A stretch of DNA of 41,808 nucleotides from an uncultured Bacteroides sp. (GCA_945607605.1 CALYZE010000017.1:1-41808), one strand, 5' to 3'. Shown: positions 8,138 to 17,867, counted from the first letter of the stretch. The notes: generated by a model from the sequence alone, not told the origin. Made by a program: numbers and translations.

Positions 8138-11100
8138 CTATCGTTTAGGGCTCTTGACAGGAATCTTTTTGTCAGTAGAAAGAGTGTCTTTTTTACTTTG
8201 TTCGGCTTTTAGTCTTTTCAGTTTCCATCTGTTCCAAAAGAGTAGTTCGCTCCATTTATTGAAGTCTTTCTTGAAGATGATGCCAATGCCTTGCGTGGTT
8301 AAGTTAGTACGGGTATAATAACGATCGTTCGTTTCATTATAAGCTTTTAAGCGGATATCACCGGAGCGGTTTACGAGCCATTCAGCTTCAAAATCTCCTA
8401 CAAAGTTAGTGTTTGCTAGTGGGTTATCACGATAGCCAAAATTTCCGTTGATAAGCAGACGGTTGTTCAGTAATTGTCCGGAGAGGATGCCTTCGAATTC
8501 AACATCTGTCCAACCTCTTTCACCGGTACTGAGGTTAGTACCAATAATCCAATTGTTGTTGTCGATAATGCTTGAAAGCGCATTGTTCAATTGTCCTGAA
8601 AGAGTGGAGGAGAGTACACTGGACATCATGTTGGAATTTGTAGCATCCGCATATTCGGAGGCGTAGAACTTACCGATACCTAATAGGTAGAGAATTTGCA
8701 TGTTCATCTGTTCTTCCGTAGGAATGTAATTTCTGACCACAGCCTGAACTTCTTCTCGTTCGTTGGGAAGTTCAATTCCCATCTTGATGGTGGGGGAAGT
8801 CAACTGTCCGGTTAAATTCATCATACAGTTTACTTTGACGTTCGTTTGCCCAATAAGGGTGTTGTCGGCAGTCATGCTACTAGGTAATAAGTCGTTCAAG
8901 GAAGCAGAGTTGACTGTGTAACTCGCTTGTATGTCAAGAATAGCATCCAATGGATTTCCATTGAAAGAAATAGTACTTCCGTCTTTGATAACAAAGTCCT
9001 TGCGGATTACCTCCTGCAAACTGAATTTATAAAGCCCCTGATTGATGCGGTAGTTACCAAACATTTTTACATCTCCCTTGTTGAAGAACTCGGTACGGAT
9101 GTTTCCGGTTCCTCTTCCACTGATATAGTCACCGGCAATAGGGTCCATGATAATTTTCATTGTAGCATCAGGAGTGGCGTCCACCAAGAGGTTTAAGCGA
9201 ATATCCGTATCACTTTCCTCGGTTTCTTCTATTTCTTTCTGCGCAATTTCGTAATCAGAGAGATGAATGGAGTCTCGTAAAACACGACGCGGTGTTTTGT
9301 CTACAAACTTGATAAACTGGTTACTGATTGCAGTAGATACATTGTCTTTTATGTAGGTAAAGTTTGTATTGCGATTGGTTGTCATCGCTACATCTATATT
9401 GACACCGTCCAAGGCATTACCCGCTATGGTTGCATTTCCGGTACCATAGACTGTACCATAGAATGGAAATTCGGTAGACTCCTTTGTATTCATAACCAAC
9501 ATCTCATTGACGTTAAAATTGAAGCGGTATTCTAGATCTTTGAAATGCTGATAGTGGAGGTATCCATTCATTCTCCCTTGATGACCTTGTGTATCGAAAA
9601 TGCGGTTATTTTTGAAAGTCAATCCATTCGGTTCGATATACACGCTGTCTTTTACGAAAAATGTAGTATTTAAAACATCTACTTTCATGGATGCATCGCC
9701 AAACACACGTCCTTCCATAGTTAGTGCTTTAAATTTACCGTAGAAATGTACATATCCGCTTGCACGTCCGGTGAACTCCGGAGTAATGCTACTCATATAA
9801 TAATGTATGAATTTTAGGTTTGTACTGTCTGCCTCGATGTGAAGGTCAAGTGCACTAGTCGGTTTTACGGGATATATGTAGCCATGAACATGACTTTTGG
9901 CAATGTCTTTCTCACGAATTTGGGCATCAAGATAAATGCCTTTTACATCATGATGCCACTCCCCATGAATCGTTGCATCACCAAGTAGCCCCTCATTCAG
10001 CCCAAGGTTACGAATAAACAGGTCTGTACTCATAACAGGTTTATCCAATATTCCGCTAGCAAATGCAGGGCCGGTAGCTTCTCCTTTGAAATTGACGCCG
10101 AGGTCAGCGATGTCAAAAACATATCCAATGTTTATATCTTGTAGATCGAGACGTAGTGTGTCTTCAGGTTGTTTAGATACGCTACCATTGATGCGTAAGT
10201 GACGTTCTTTATGACTGAAATAGAAGTTGTCAATGTGTACTTTGCCTGAATCGAGTACTACTTGTGAAGGATGGATTTTCCACAAAGTATCATTCAGTAT
10301 GATATCTGTAGGCTGGATGTCGACAATTGTCTTTAAGGGAGCCTCCTTCTTTTTGATAGAGTATTGGATTCTTTTTTTATCATTTTCTTCTTCTTGCTGA
10401 CGAATGAAATGGGTGACGGCTGCGAGCTTTCCACTATAAGTTACAGCATTGCTGTTACCCCAGTTCAGAGTGGTTTGAATACGGTCATCTTGTGCCTGTG
10501 CTTCTAGGGCTAAATTGACGGCACCACTCGATTTTCTATTGGTGAATCGCAGGCGTGCATGAAATTTATCTCCGGGGTTTTCGCAGAGCAGCATACCCGA
10601 TTCGATAAATCTTTCACCATAGCGTAACCGTGGAAAATATCCTTCTACACGGAGCCGACGGGCTTTGTCATTAAAATATCCTTTAAGAGTAGAGTGTGTA
10701 TATACTTTGATGGGAATTTGGAAAACAGTTGAAAGCAGTTCTGTATCAAAAATATGCAAATCAAAAACAAAGTTGTTTTCTGTTTCCTTCATTTTTTTGT
10801 CTGATTGGATCAGAGCTGGAACATATCGTCGCATGATATTCAACACACTGGCAGGCAAAGTACGATAGGAATAATCTCCTTCAATGCTTCCTTGTAGGAA
10901 ATTAGAGTGAATGGTCAAGCGTTTTTGAGTTTTGCCTTCACGAATGGCTGCTATTTTTAAATTTTGAAGAAAGTATTGTTGATCCGGAGCATTGAACTGG
11001 AGGCTGTCTATATTGATTTCACCATTCATCTCGTCAATAGAACCTCCGGTAAAGTTCGCTTTTATTTTGACGGATATTTCAGTATCTTCATATTTAGGTG

Positions 11101-12709
11101 ATAAGTGGAGATCGTGAAGACGTATTTTATGAATGCTTGCTAAGAAGTTAAAAGTAGGCACCCGACTTGCAGTGTTGATAGTACCGTTAAGAAGAACTGA
11201 TCCGTTTTCATCATCTAATGCCAGCTTTCCAGTAAAGCCGCCCCGTTTGTATTCACCATCTAAGGTAATATTTTCGTAATGATAATTGCTATAATCGAAA
11301 GAAGCAACCAAGCCTTTTAACAGGATGGTAGGGTATTGTTTCTCATTATGGTTACCATTTACCTTCAGATTGAACGTTACTTTACCAAATTTATCATTAT
11401 CCAGCATTTTACCCAATTGAAATTCTTCTGTTGTTACTGCACCGGAATAAGCAAAACCCCCTTTTTCTTTGTTTGAACTTAGTTTTAAGTCGGTTTTGAT
11501 TGTGCCGATGTCTGTGCGTACTTGTCCATATGCTACGAGATCTGTGAAATAACCGGCAATTTCTCCGCGGAACGAAACTGTTCCTAAATGTTGCAAAATA
11601 GGAGGAATATCTTTGTAGCTTTTGCTCAGGTTTCGGGCAATAAAAGCAACGCCTTCAGGGTCGGCATATAAACTGGATAAATTACCAAAGATATAAGTGT
11701 TTTCTGGTTTTGATAAATCTTGCAAGGATACATCTCCTTGCAAATGAAAATGATTATCTGCAGAAACAAGAAGACGAGGACAATTCAATTGGTTAATGGT
11801 CCCGTTGGCTTCTACTTCTACTTGTAGTTTCTCTTGAAAAGAACTGAAAGCAGGAACAAAGGCTGTTAAATCTTGCAAGGTGATGTGAGACGGAAGCATG
11901 CGAAAAGCAAAATGTACATCTTGAGCAAAATTATTGAAAGCTCCTAGGCTATCGTACCTCATGTGTATAGTATCCATAGCCAACGATGTGTGTGGCAGAT
12001 CTATGGTGAAGTTCTCTATCTTCATTTGTTGACTGTTGCCAACAACTTTAAGGCTTAACTTCTTCAAGTCCAGTCCGGATTGCTCTTCTTCAATGCTCAA
12101 ACGTTTGATAGCAGCGTTGATGGAATCGTTCTGAAGGGCTTTCAGTGAAATATTGGCAATAATATTTTTTAAACGGATATGCTGAGGATTGAATTTTCCC
12201 GGAGTTTCTTCTTCAGAACGGACATCATAGGATATTTTTCCACGGCGAATTAACAAAGAATTGATACGAAGATCTAGATTGTTTTTTTTCTGTATAGTGT
12301 CTTTAGAAGCAAATGCATCAAGTACAAATTGAAAGTTTGCTTGATCTTGAAGAGTTTTCTTTTCGAGATTGGCATTGAATCCGAATAATTGTACATTACT
12401 GATGGAAATTCTTCCACTAAATAAAGGAAGAATATCAAATTTTGCTGAGAGACGGGCTACTTTAAGCATCTCTTTCCCTGACTGATCATTCAGCAAAAGA
12501 TCGTCAATGATGATGCGGTTCAGTAGCCCCATATCTATTCGTTTGATAGTAATGTTACTGCCTAATACTGAAGAGAGTTCTTTTGCAACCAGTACAGACA
12601 TTTTACCCTGAACATAAGGTATGTTCAGTAACAAAATAGTACCGATATATAGTCCCAATACGATACCGAGTATCCAGCGTACTGTTCTTTTTAATTTTCT
12701 GATAAGCAG
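8138..12709 (-). CDS. tamB: translocation/assembly module TamB-like protein (AsmA/DUF490 family)
   Basis: A very large envelope protein (1506 aa from TTG 12658, about 1523 from the upstream site used here). It has an N-terminal membrane anchor, then more than 1000 residues of repeated beta-rich segments. A C-terminal TamB domain follows, with DATPDATMKIIMDP, ISGRGTGNIR and YRINQGLYKFSLQE blocks. Known TamB-type proteins bridge inner and outer membranes, aiding outer-membrane protein assembly or phospholipid transfer. No ATG starts the frame. Codons upstream of the TTG (12659-12715) encode a basic stretch KLKRTVRW leading into the hydrophobic anchor, exactly what an anchor needs, so translation probably starts upstream at a rare codon such as CTG 12709-12707. 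The 5' end is therefore uncertain. No TamA gene is adjacent. Confidence 0.88.
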   Translation of the reverse strand: MLIRKLKRTVRWILGIVLGLYIGTILLLNIPYVQGKMSVLVAKELSSVLGSNITIKRIDMGLLNRIIIDDLLLNDQSGKEMLKVARLSAKFDILPLFSGRISISNVQLFGFNANLEKKTLQDQANFQFVLDAFASKDTIQKKNNLDLRINSLLIRRGKISYDVRSEEETPGKFNPQHIRLKNIIANISLKALQNDSINAAIKRLSIEEEQSGLDLKKLSLKVVGNSQQMKIENFTIDLPHTSLAMDTIHMRYDSLGAFNNFAQDVHFAFRMLPSHITLQDLTAFVPAFSSFQEKLQVEVEANGTINQLNCPRLLVSADNHFHLQGDVSLQDLSKPENTYIFGNLSSLYADPEGVAFIARNLSKSYKDIPPILQHLGTVSFRGEIAGYFTDLVAYGQVRTDIGTIKTDLKLSSNKEKGGFAYSGAVTTEEFQLGKMLDNDKFGKVTFNLKVNGNHNEKQYPTILLKGLVASFDYSNYHYENITLDGEYKRGGFTGKLALDDENGSVLLNGTINTASRVPTFNFLASIHKIRLHDLHLSPKYEDTEISVKIKANFTGGSIDEMNGEINIDSLQFNAPDQQYFLQNLKIAAIREGKTQKRLTIHSNFLQGSIEGDYSYRTLPASVLNIMRRYVPALIQSDKKMKETENNFVFDLHIFDTELLSTVFQIPIKVYTHSTLKGYFNDKARRLRVEGYFPRLRYGERFIESGMLLCENPGDKFHARLRFTNRKSSGAVNLALEAQAQDDRIQTTLNWGNSNAVTYSGKLAAVTHFIRQQEEENDKKRIQYSIKKKEAPLKTIVDIQPTDIILNDTLWKIHPSQVVLDSGKVHIDNFYFSHKERHLRINGSVSKQPEDTLRLDLQDINIGYVFDIADLGVNFKGEATGPAFASGILDKPVMSTDLFIRNLGLNEGLLGDATIHGEWHHDVKGIYLDAQIREKDIAKSHVHGYIYPVKPTSALDLHIEADSTNLKFIHYYMSSITPEFTGRASGYVHFYGKFKALTMEGRVFGDASMKVDVLNTTFFVKDSVYIEPNGLTFKNNRIFDTQGHQGRMNGYLHYQHFKDLEYRFNFNVNEMLVMNTKESTEFPFYGTVYGTGNATIAGNALDGVNIDVAMTTNRNTNFTYIKDNVSTAISNQFIKFVDKTPRRVLRDSIHLSDYEIAQKEIEETEESDTDIRLNLLVDATPDATMKIIMDPIAGDYISGRGTGNIRTEFFNKGDVKMFGNYRINQGLYKFSLQEVIRKDFVIKDGSTISFNGNPLDAILDIQASYTVNSASLNDLLPSSMTADNTLIGQTNVKVNCMMNLTGQLTSPTIKMGIELPNEREEVQAVVRNYIPTEEQMNMQILYLLGIGKFYASEYADATNSNMMSSVLSSTLSGQLNNALSSIIDNNNWIIGTNLSTGERGWTDVEFEGILSGQLLNNRLLINGNFGYRDNPLANTNFVGDFEAEWLVNRSGDIRLKAYNETNDRYYTRTNLTTQGIGIIFKKDFNKWSELLFWNRWKLKRLKAEQSKKDTLSTDKKIPVKSPKR

Positions 12710-12729
12710 TGAGGTTTAAATTCAGCCAA

Positions 12730-12737
12730 CAAAAATA
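12730..12737 (-). promoter_or_regulatory. -7 box of tamB promoter
   Basis: CAAAAATA on the plus strand reads TATTTTTG on the minus strand, an exact TAnnTTTG. No clean -33 TTG is seen at the expected distance. If used, transcription starts near 12723, leaving a short leader before the upstream non-ATG start region and supporting the longer TamB N-terminus. Confidence 0.4.
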
Positions 12738-13021
12738 GGAAATAATACGTTATGAACATTCTTTTTATAATGTAAAATGATATAACGATTTGAAAAGGAG
12801 TTAGGGAGTAGAAGAGCGATTGACAAAGTAAAAGAGTTTATTATCCCAGATTGAAATACTATAAAAGAGATTCCGCATCTCTCTTTCATCACCTCGTTTT
12901 TATCTTCTATTTGAAATATTTTTGCTTCTTATGGCAGCTATTGGTTTTATAATTAACAATGAAAGGAGATAAAATAAAGTATTTTAAGCGGAAACCTTGC
13001 ATTGAAATCGTACTTTATCAC

Positions 13022-13029
13022 TACTTTTG
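13022..13029 (+). promoter_or_regulatory. -7 box of tsaD promoter
   Basis: TACTTTTG matches TAnnTTTG 24 bp before the tsaD ATG. Upstream TTG elements lie at 13002-13004 (17-bp spacer) and 12997-12999 (22-bp spacer). Confidence 0.5.
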
Positions 13030-13053
13030 CAGTGTTTAAATGTAAATAACACT

Positions 13054-14076
13054 ATGAGTACAATAATCTTAGGAATAGAATCCTCTTGTGACGATACCTC
13101 TGCAGCTGTCATCAAAGACGGTTATCTGCTTTCAAATGTAGTAGCCAGCCAAGCTGTGCATGAAGCCTATGGTGGTGTAGTGCCTGAATTAGCTTCTCGT
13201 GCACACCAGCAAAATATAGTTCCGGTGGTACATGAAGCACTGAAACGTGCTGGAGTTACCAAAGAAGAATTGAGTGCAGTGGCTTTTACGCGTGGTCCGG
13301 GTTTGATGGGATCTTTGTTGGTTGGGGTGTCATTTGCTAAAGGGTTTGCTCGCACTCTTGGTATACCTTTGATAGATGTTAATCATCTGACAGGTCATGT
13401 TCTAGCTCATTTTATTAAAGAAGAAGGTGAAGAGAATTTGCAGCCTGATTTTCCATTTCTTTGTTTGTTAGTATCTGGCGGAAATTCTCAGATTATTTTA
13501 GTAAAAGCTTATAATGATATGGAGATTTTAGGACAGACTATTGATGATGCAGCCGGAGAAGCCATTGATAAATGTTCGAAGGTAATGGGGTTGGGGTATC
13601 CAGGTGGTCCTATTATTGACAAATTGGCACGTCAGGGGAACCCAAAAGCTTATACATTTAGCAAACCGCATATTCCTGGACTGGATTATAGTTTTAGTGG
13701 ACTGAAGACTTCCTTCCTTTACTCTTTGCGAGATTGGATAAAGGAAGATCCCGATTTTATAGAACATCATAAAGTGGATTTGGCAGCTTCATTAGAGTCA
13801 ACCATAGTAGATATTCTGATGGATAAACTACGGAAAGCAGCTAAGGAATATAAAATTAAAGAAGTGGCGGTTGCTGGAGGTGTTTCTGCTAATAATGGAT
13901 TGCGCAATGCCTTTCGGGAACATGCGGAAAAATACGGATGGAATATATTTATACCCAAGTTTAGCTATACAACTGATAATGCCGCTATGATTGCTATCAC
14001 GGGCTATTTCAAGTATTTGGATAAAGATTTTTGTTCTATGGAGGCATCTGCCTTTTCACGCGTTACTTTAAAATAA
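13054..14076 (+). CDS. tsaD: tRNA N6-adenosine threonylcarbamoyltransferase
   Basis: A 340-aa Kae1/TsaD/Gcp-family enzyme that transfers the threonylcarbamoyl group to A37 of tRNAs reading ANN codons, working with TsaB, TsaE and TsaC, which are not in this window. Seen motifs: [13 protein letters not shown] at the N-terminus, the metal-binding HLTGH (His111, His115), phosphate-loop SGGNSQI, and the C-terminal TTDNAAMIA with the third metal ligand. The ATG at 13054 ([11 protein letters not shown]) is preferred to an in-frame TTG at 13027, which overlaps the promoter box. It lies 22 bp upstream of pncC, probably co-transcribed. Confidence 0.97.
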   Translation: MSTIILGIESSCDDTSAAVIKDGYLLSNVVASQAVHEAYGGVVPELASRAHQQNIVPVVHEALKRAGVTKEELSAVAFTRGPGLMGSLLVGVSFAKGFARTLGIPLIDVNHLTGHVLAHFIKEEGEENLQPDFPFLCLLVSGGNSQIILVKAYNDMEILGQTIDDAAGEAIDKCSKVMGLGYPGGPIIDKLARQGNPKAYTFSKPHIPGLDYSFSGLKTSFLYSLRDWIKEDPDFIEHHKVDLAASLESTIVDILMDKLRKAAKEYKIKEVAVAGGVSANNGLRNAFREHAEKYGWNIFIPKFSYTTDNAAMIAITGYFKYLDKDFCSMEASAFSRVTLK

Positions 14077-14098
14077 TAATATAGTCTATTGTCAAGAT

Positions 14099-14566
14099 AT
14101 GGAGCTGGAGGAAAAAATTGGAGTGTTGCTAAAAGCAAAACATTTGACCCTTTCTACCGCAGAAAGTTGTACGGGCGGAGCTATTGCAGCACTGATAACT
14201 TCGGTTCCAGGAAGCTCGGACTATTTTAACGGAGGAATTGTGGCATACTCTAACGAAGCGAAAATGTCTTTGCTTCAAGTGTCAGCCGAAACTTTGGAAA
14301 AGTATGGTGCAGTGAGTCGCGAAACTGTGACAGAAATGGTGAAAGGTGCGATGGAATCGCTGAAAACAGATTGTGCAGTCGCTACTTCAGGGATTGCAGG
14401 GCCAGGAGGAGGTACCCCAGAGAAACCCATAGGCACAGTCTGGATTGCTGTTGCTTATAAAAATGAGATTGCAGTCATGAAGCAGGAGGGAGACCTTGGT
14501 AGAAAGGGAAATGTGCAAAAAGCGATTTATAATGCTCTTTTTATGCTTCAAGATAGGCTAAAATGA
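14099..14566 (+). CDS. pncC: nicotinamide-nucleotide amidohydrolase (CinA C-terminal domain protein)
   Basis: A 155-aa stand-alone CinA C-terminal domain. Motifs [14 protein letters not shown], the catalytic-serine region YSNEAK, and [20 protein letters not shown] are all present. Characterised relatives deamidate nicotinamide mononucleotide to nicotinate mononucleotide in pyridine nucleotide recycling. The N-terminal molybdopterin-binding-like half of full CinA is absent, as in E. coli PncC. It follows tsaD by 22 bp and precedes the separate rpmB promoter. Family call is firm; the physiological role is inferred. Confidence 0.92.
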   Translation: MELEEKIGVLLKAKHLTLSTAESCTGGAIAALITSVPGSSDYFNGGIVAYSNEAKMSLLQVSAETLEKYGAVSRETVTEMVKGAMESLKTDCAVATSGIAGPGGGTPEKPIGTVWIAVAYKNEIAVMKQEGDLGRKGNVQKAIYNALFMLQDRLK

Positions 14567-14608
14567 GGAAAAAAATGCTATCATACAATGAATTATTTTA
14601 TAAAAAAC

Positions 14609-14639
14609 TTGTTTGGTAATGATAAAAGTGCTTACTTTG
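14609..14639 (+). promoter_or_regulatory. rpmB-rpmG-bL38 promoter
   Basis: TTG at 14609-14611, a 20-bp spacer, then TTACTTTG at 14632-14639, which differs from TAnnTTTG at one position. It sits 49 bp before the rpmB ATG. Confidence 0.5.
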
Positions 14640-14688
14640 CGCTCTGTTTGAAATAGACATAAAAGAAAACTATAAAATTAAGATAGAA

Positions 14689-14949
14689 ATGTCAAAAATT
14701 TGTCAAATTACCGGAAAGAAGGCCATGATTGGCAACAATGTTTCACACTCAAAGAGAAGAACAAAAAGAACCTTTGATTTGAACTTGTTTAACAAAAAGT
14801 TCTACTATGTAGAGCAGGATTGCTGGATTAGCCTTAGCATCTGCGCGAATGGATTGCGCAATATTAATAAGAAAGGACTGGACGCTGCTTTGAAAGATGC
14901 AGTAGCTAAAGGTTATTGTGATTGGAAAAGCATCAAAGTTATTGGCTAA
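14689..14949 (+). CDS. rpmB: 50S ribosomal protein bL28
   Basis: An 86-aa basic ribosomal protein starting [21 protein letters not shown], the diagnostic L28 N-terminus, followed by RRTKRTF and a conserved [14 protein letters not shown] stretch. Only one cysteine lies in the N-terminal motif, so it is the zinc-free (C-minus) form. It is first in the rpmB-rpmG-bL38 cluster, 22 bp before rpmG. Confidence 0.98.
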   Translation: MSKICQITGKKAMIGNNVSHSKRRTKRTFDLNLFNKKFYYVEQDCWISLSICANGLRNINKKGLDAALKDAVAKGYCDWKSIKVIG

Positions 14950-14971
14950 AGAGTAGAGGAGAATACTAATT

Positions 14972-15160
14972 ATGGCAAAGAAAGCAAAAGGTAACAGAGT
15001 ACAAGTGATTCTGGAATGCACAGAACACAAGGACAGCGGTATGCCGGGAACTTCTCGTTATATTACAACGAAGAATAGAAAAAATACCACAGAGAGATTA
15101 GAATTGAAGAAATATAATCCGATTCTGAAGAAAGTAACAGTACATAAAGAAATTAAATAA
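14972..15160 (+). CDS. rpmG: 50S ribosomal protein bL33
   Basis: A 62-aa basic protein with the L33 landmarks [31 protein letters not shown] and a C-terminal HKEIK. Only a single cysteine is present, so it is the zinc-independent form. It lies between rpmB and the small bL38-type gene with short gaps (22 and 13 bp), consistent with one transcript. Confidence 0.98.
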   Translation: MAKKAKGNRVQVILECTEHKDSGMPGTSRYITTKNRKNTTERLELKKYNPILKKVTVHKEIK

Positions 15161-15173
15161 TAGAGTATAATCC

Positions 15174-15332
15174 ATGGCAAAGAAAACAGTAGCAAGTTTG
15201 CATGAAGGATCTAAAGAAGGTCGTTCTTATACTAAAGTTATCAAGATGGTGAAGTCTCCGAAAACCGGTGCTTACATCTTTGATGAACAAATGGTACAAA
15301 ACGAGAAAGTACAAGACTTTTTCAAGAAATAA
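15174..15332 (+). CDS. DUF4295 small basic protein, probable ribosomal protein bL38
   Basis: A 52-aa frame with ATG 15174 and TAA 15330-15332. It begins MAKKTVASLHEGSKEGRSY, is lysine-rich (10 of 52), and ends QDFFKK. It belongs to the DUF4295 family that follows rpmG in Bacteroidetes. From memory, Flavobacterium ribosome structures assigned this family as the extra large-subunit protein bL38. The location 13 bp after rpmG, the basic composition and the terminator right after it fit a ribosomal protein. It is easily missed because of its size. Confidence 0.9.
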   Translation: MAKKTVASLHEGSKEGRSYTKVIKMVKSPKTGAYIFDEQMVQNEKVQDFFKK

Positions 15333-15373
15333 GATAAATGCAGGGTCTATAGGGCCACTGACAATCTATAAAG

Positions 15374-15412
15374 ATCCTCTTGTCGAAATATCGACAAGGG
15401 GATTTCTTTTTT
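15374..15412 (+). terminator. terminator after rpmB-rpmG-bL38
   Basis: ATCCTCTTGTCG (15374-15385) pairs with CGACAAGGGGAT (15392-15403) with one G-U pair around a 6-nt loop, followed by TTCTTTTTT. This is a strong intrinsic terminator separating the ribosomal genes from ftsY. Confidence 0.88.
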
Positions 15413-15492
15413 AAAAAGGGGACGAAGGTTTCATTATTCGTCAGTTTTGTTATATCTTTGCGAAAAAGCAAAGAGAGGTGCTTGTTTTGCAT

Positions 15493-15500
15493 TAACTTTG
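15493..15500 (+). promoter_or_regulatory. -7 box candidate for ftsY
   Basis: TAACTTTG matches TAnnTTTG 32 bp before the ftsY ATG. A second exact match, TATCTTTG, lies at 15453-15460. Neither has a perfect -33 element, so which one is used is undecided. Confidence 0.4.
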
Positions 15501-15532
15501 TGATAATAATGTATTGTACAAACAATTAGCGT

Positions 15533-16492
15533 ATGGGATTTTTTAGTTTTTTCTCAAAGGAAAAGAAGGAAACGTTAGATAAAGGATTATCTAAGACCAA
15601 AGAAAGTGTATTCAGTAAAATTGCTCGTGCAGTAGCTGGAAAATCGAAAGTCGATGATGAGGTTCTGGATAATCTGGAAGAAGTATTGATTACTTCGGAT
15701 GTAGGTGTAGAAACCACGTTGAAAGTAATTGAACGCATAGAAAAACGTGCTTCAGCCGAAAAATATATGAATGCGCAAGAACTGAATATGATTTTGCGTG
15801 ATGAGATTGCCGCTTTGTTGACAGAAAATAACTCGAATGATGTGGATGATTTCGAGGCACCGATTCAAAAGAAACCTTACGTAATTATGGTAGTCGGCGT
15901 AAATGGTGTAGGAAAGACAACTACAATCGGAAAATTAGCTTATCAATTCAAAAAAGCGGGCAAGTCTGTTTATTTAGGTGCCGCTGATACATTTCGTGCT
16001 GCAGCCGTAGAGCAGCTGATGATTTGGGGTGAACGTGTAGGGGTTCCTGTCGTTAAACAAAAAATGGGTGCTGACCCTGCTTCTGTAGCATTTGATACAT
16101 TGAGTTCTGCTGTTGCAAATAATGCTGATGTAGTGATCATTGATACGGCTGGACGTCTTCATAACAAAGTGGGATTGATGAACGAACTGACGAAAATCAA
16201 AAACGTGATGAAGAAAGTCGTTGCGGAAACTCCTAATGAAGTGTTGCTCGTATTGGATGGCTCTACCGGACAAAATGCTTTTGAGCAAGCGCGCCAGTTT
16301 ACTTTGGCTACCGAAGTTACTGCTATGGCTGTGACTAAACTGGATGGTACAGCGAAAGGTGGTGTTGTCATTGGAATATCTGATCAATTTAAGATTCCTG
16401 TAAAGTATATAGGTTTAGGTGAAGGCATGGAAGATCTACAGGTATTCCGTAAGAATGAATTTGTTGATTCACTGTTTGGAGGAAACGCATGA
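15533..16492 (+). CDS. ftsY: signal recognition particle receptor FtsY
   Basis: A 319-aa SRP GTPase that docks SRP-ribosome complexes at the membrane. It has a short amphipathic N-terminus (MGFFSFFSKEKKE), a four-helix N domain (~20-100) and a G domain with GVNGVGKTT (~122-130), DTFRAAAVEQL, DTAGRLHNK, TKLDGTAKGG and the closing GLGEGMEDL. The long acidic A domain of E. coli FtsY is missing, as in many bacteria. Its end overlaps rimO's ATG by 4 bp (ATGA), implying translational coupling. Confidence 0.97.
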   Translation: MGFFSFFSKEKKETLDKGLSKTKESVFSKIARAVAGKSKVDDEVLDNLEEVLITSDVGVETTLKVIERIEKRASAEKYMNAQELNMILRDEIAALLTENNSNDVDDFEAPIQKKPYVIMVVGVNGVGKTTTIGKLAYQFKKAGKSVYLGAADTFRAAAVEQLMIWGERVGVPVVKQKMGADPASVAFDTLSSAVANNADVVIIDTAGRLHNKVGLMNELTKIKNVMKKVVAETPNEVLLVLDGSTGQNAFEQARQFTLATEVTAMAVTKLDGTAKGGVVIGISDQFKIPVKYIGLGEGMEDLQVFRKNEFVDSLFGGNA

Positions 16493-17787
16493 AACGGAAA
16501 ACTATAGATATCATTACTTTGGGATGTTCTAAAAATTTAGTGGATTCGGAGCATTTAATACGACAATTAGAAGAAGCAGGCTATCATGTAACGCATGATG
16601 TTGAGCAGCCAAAAGGTCAGATTGCAGTGATTAATACCTGCGGTTTTATCGGTGACGCTAAGGAAGAGTCTATAAATTTAATTCTTGAATTTGCACGAGC
16701 TAAGGAAGAAGGGAGTTTAGAGAAGCTTTATGTTATGGGGTGTCTTTCAGAACGTTACTTGAAAGAATTGGCTATTGAAATACCGCAAGTTGATAAATTT
16801 TATGGTAAGTTCAATTGGAAGGAATTGTTGCAGGATTTGGGTAAGGCTTACCATGATGATCTACACATTGAACGTACTTTAACTACACCGAAACATTATG
16901 CTTACCTGAAAATATCAGAAGGTTGTGATCGTAAATGTTCCTATTGTGCTATTCCTATTATTACGGGTAAACATGTATCTCGTCCGATAGAAGAAATTTT
17001 GGATGAGGTAAAATATTTGGTAGAGAGCGGTGTTAGAGAATTTCAGATAATAGCTCAAGAGCTAACTTATTACGGTGTGGATTTGTATAAAAAGCAAATG
17101 CTACCTGAGCTTATAGAACGCATTTCTTATATTCCGGGAGTGGAATGGATACGTTTGCATTATGCTTATCCGGCACATTTCCCAACAGAACTATTCCGGG
17201 TAATGAGAGAACGTCCTAATGTCTGCAAATATATGGATATAGCCTTGCAGCATATTAGCGATAATATGCTTGAGAAGATGCGCCGTCATGTTACGAAAGC
17301 GGAGACGTATCAATTGATAGAAAGATTCCGAAAAGAAGTGCCGGGTATTCATTTGCGTACTACGCTTATGGTAGGACATCCTGGAGAAACAGAAGCTGAT
17401 TTTGAAGAATTAAAGGAGTTTGTTCGCAAGGTAAATTTCGATAGAATGGGAGCTTTTGCATATTCAGAAGAAGAAGGGACCTATGCAGCGGCAACTTATG
17501 AAGATGCTATTCCTCAGGATGTAAAACAAGCACGTTTAGATGAATTGATGTCAATCCAACAAGGAATATCTGCCAAACTGAGTAGTATGAAGGTTGGACA
17601 ATGCATGAAAGTTATTATAGACCGTTTGGAGGGAAATTATTATGTGGGACGTACCGAATTTGATTCTCCTGAAGTAGATCCTGAAGTTTTGATTGAACAA
17701 GGAGAAGACGATCTGCATATAGGTAACTTTTACCAAGTAGAAGTGATAAATTCCGATGATTTCGACCTTTTTGGGCGTATTGTTTAA
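16489..17787 (+). CDS. rimO: ribosomal protein uS12 methylthiotransferase RimO
   Basis: A 432-aa radical-SAM enzyme that adds a methylthio group to the conserved aspartate of ribosomal protein S12. The N-terminal MTTase domain has GCSKNLVDSE with three cluster cysteines (13, 51, 85). The radical SAM motif CDRKCSYC (146, 150, 153) follows, and the C-terminal TRAM domain ends DDFDLFGRI. GCSKNLVDSE and the TRAM ending distinguish RimO from MiaB. It overlaps ftsY by 4 bp, so the two are co-expressed. Confidence 0.97.
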   Translation: MKRKTIDIITLGCSKNLVDSEHLIRQLEEAGYHVTHDVEQPKGQIAVINTCGFIGDAKEESINLILEFARAKEEGSLEKLYVMGCLSERYLKELAIEIPQVDKFYGKFNWKELLQDLGKAYHDDLHIERTLTTPKHYAYLKISEGCDRKCSYCAIPIITGKHVSRPIEEILDEVKYLVESGVREFQIIAQELTYYGVDLYKKQMLPELIERISYIPGVEWIRLHYAYPAHFPTELFRVMRERPNVCKYMDIALQHISDNMLEKMRRHVTKAETYQLIERFRKEVPGIHLRTTLMVGHPGETEADFEELKEFVRKVNFDRMGAFAYSEEEGTYAAATYEDAIPQDVKQARLDELMSIQQGISAKLSSMKVGQCMKVIIDRLEGNYYVGRTEFDSPEVDPEVLIEQGEDDLHIGNFYQVEVINSDDFDLFGRIV

Positions 17788-17867
17788 ATATTTTTCCTGA
17801 ACTTCTTGTATATATGGCGAAGTTTTGCTAATATAGCACCCGTAGCTCACATTTAAAGGTTTATATT

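Larger units (their letters stand above)
12719..13053. other. divergent intergenic region tamB / tsaD
   Basis: About 335 bp with no convincing gene. It holds a tamB -7 box at 12730-12737 on the minus strand and a tsaD -7 box at 13022-13029. A small hairpin AGAGAT-tccgc-ATCTCT sits at 12866-12882, and a further TAnnTTTG match at 12917-12924 lies just before a 13-codon micro-ORF (ATG 12931) that is not supported as a gene. The rest is AT-rich and featureless. Confidence 0.6.

Noticed and set aside
8448-9196. Plus-strand ORFs inside tamB
   Set aside because: Shadow frames of a long, well-supported gene on the other strand.
12931-12972. 13-codon micro-ORF before tsaD
   Set aside because: No ribosome-binding or coding evidence; a chance frame in an AT-rich spacer.
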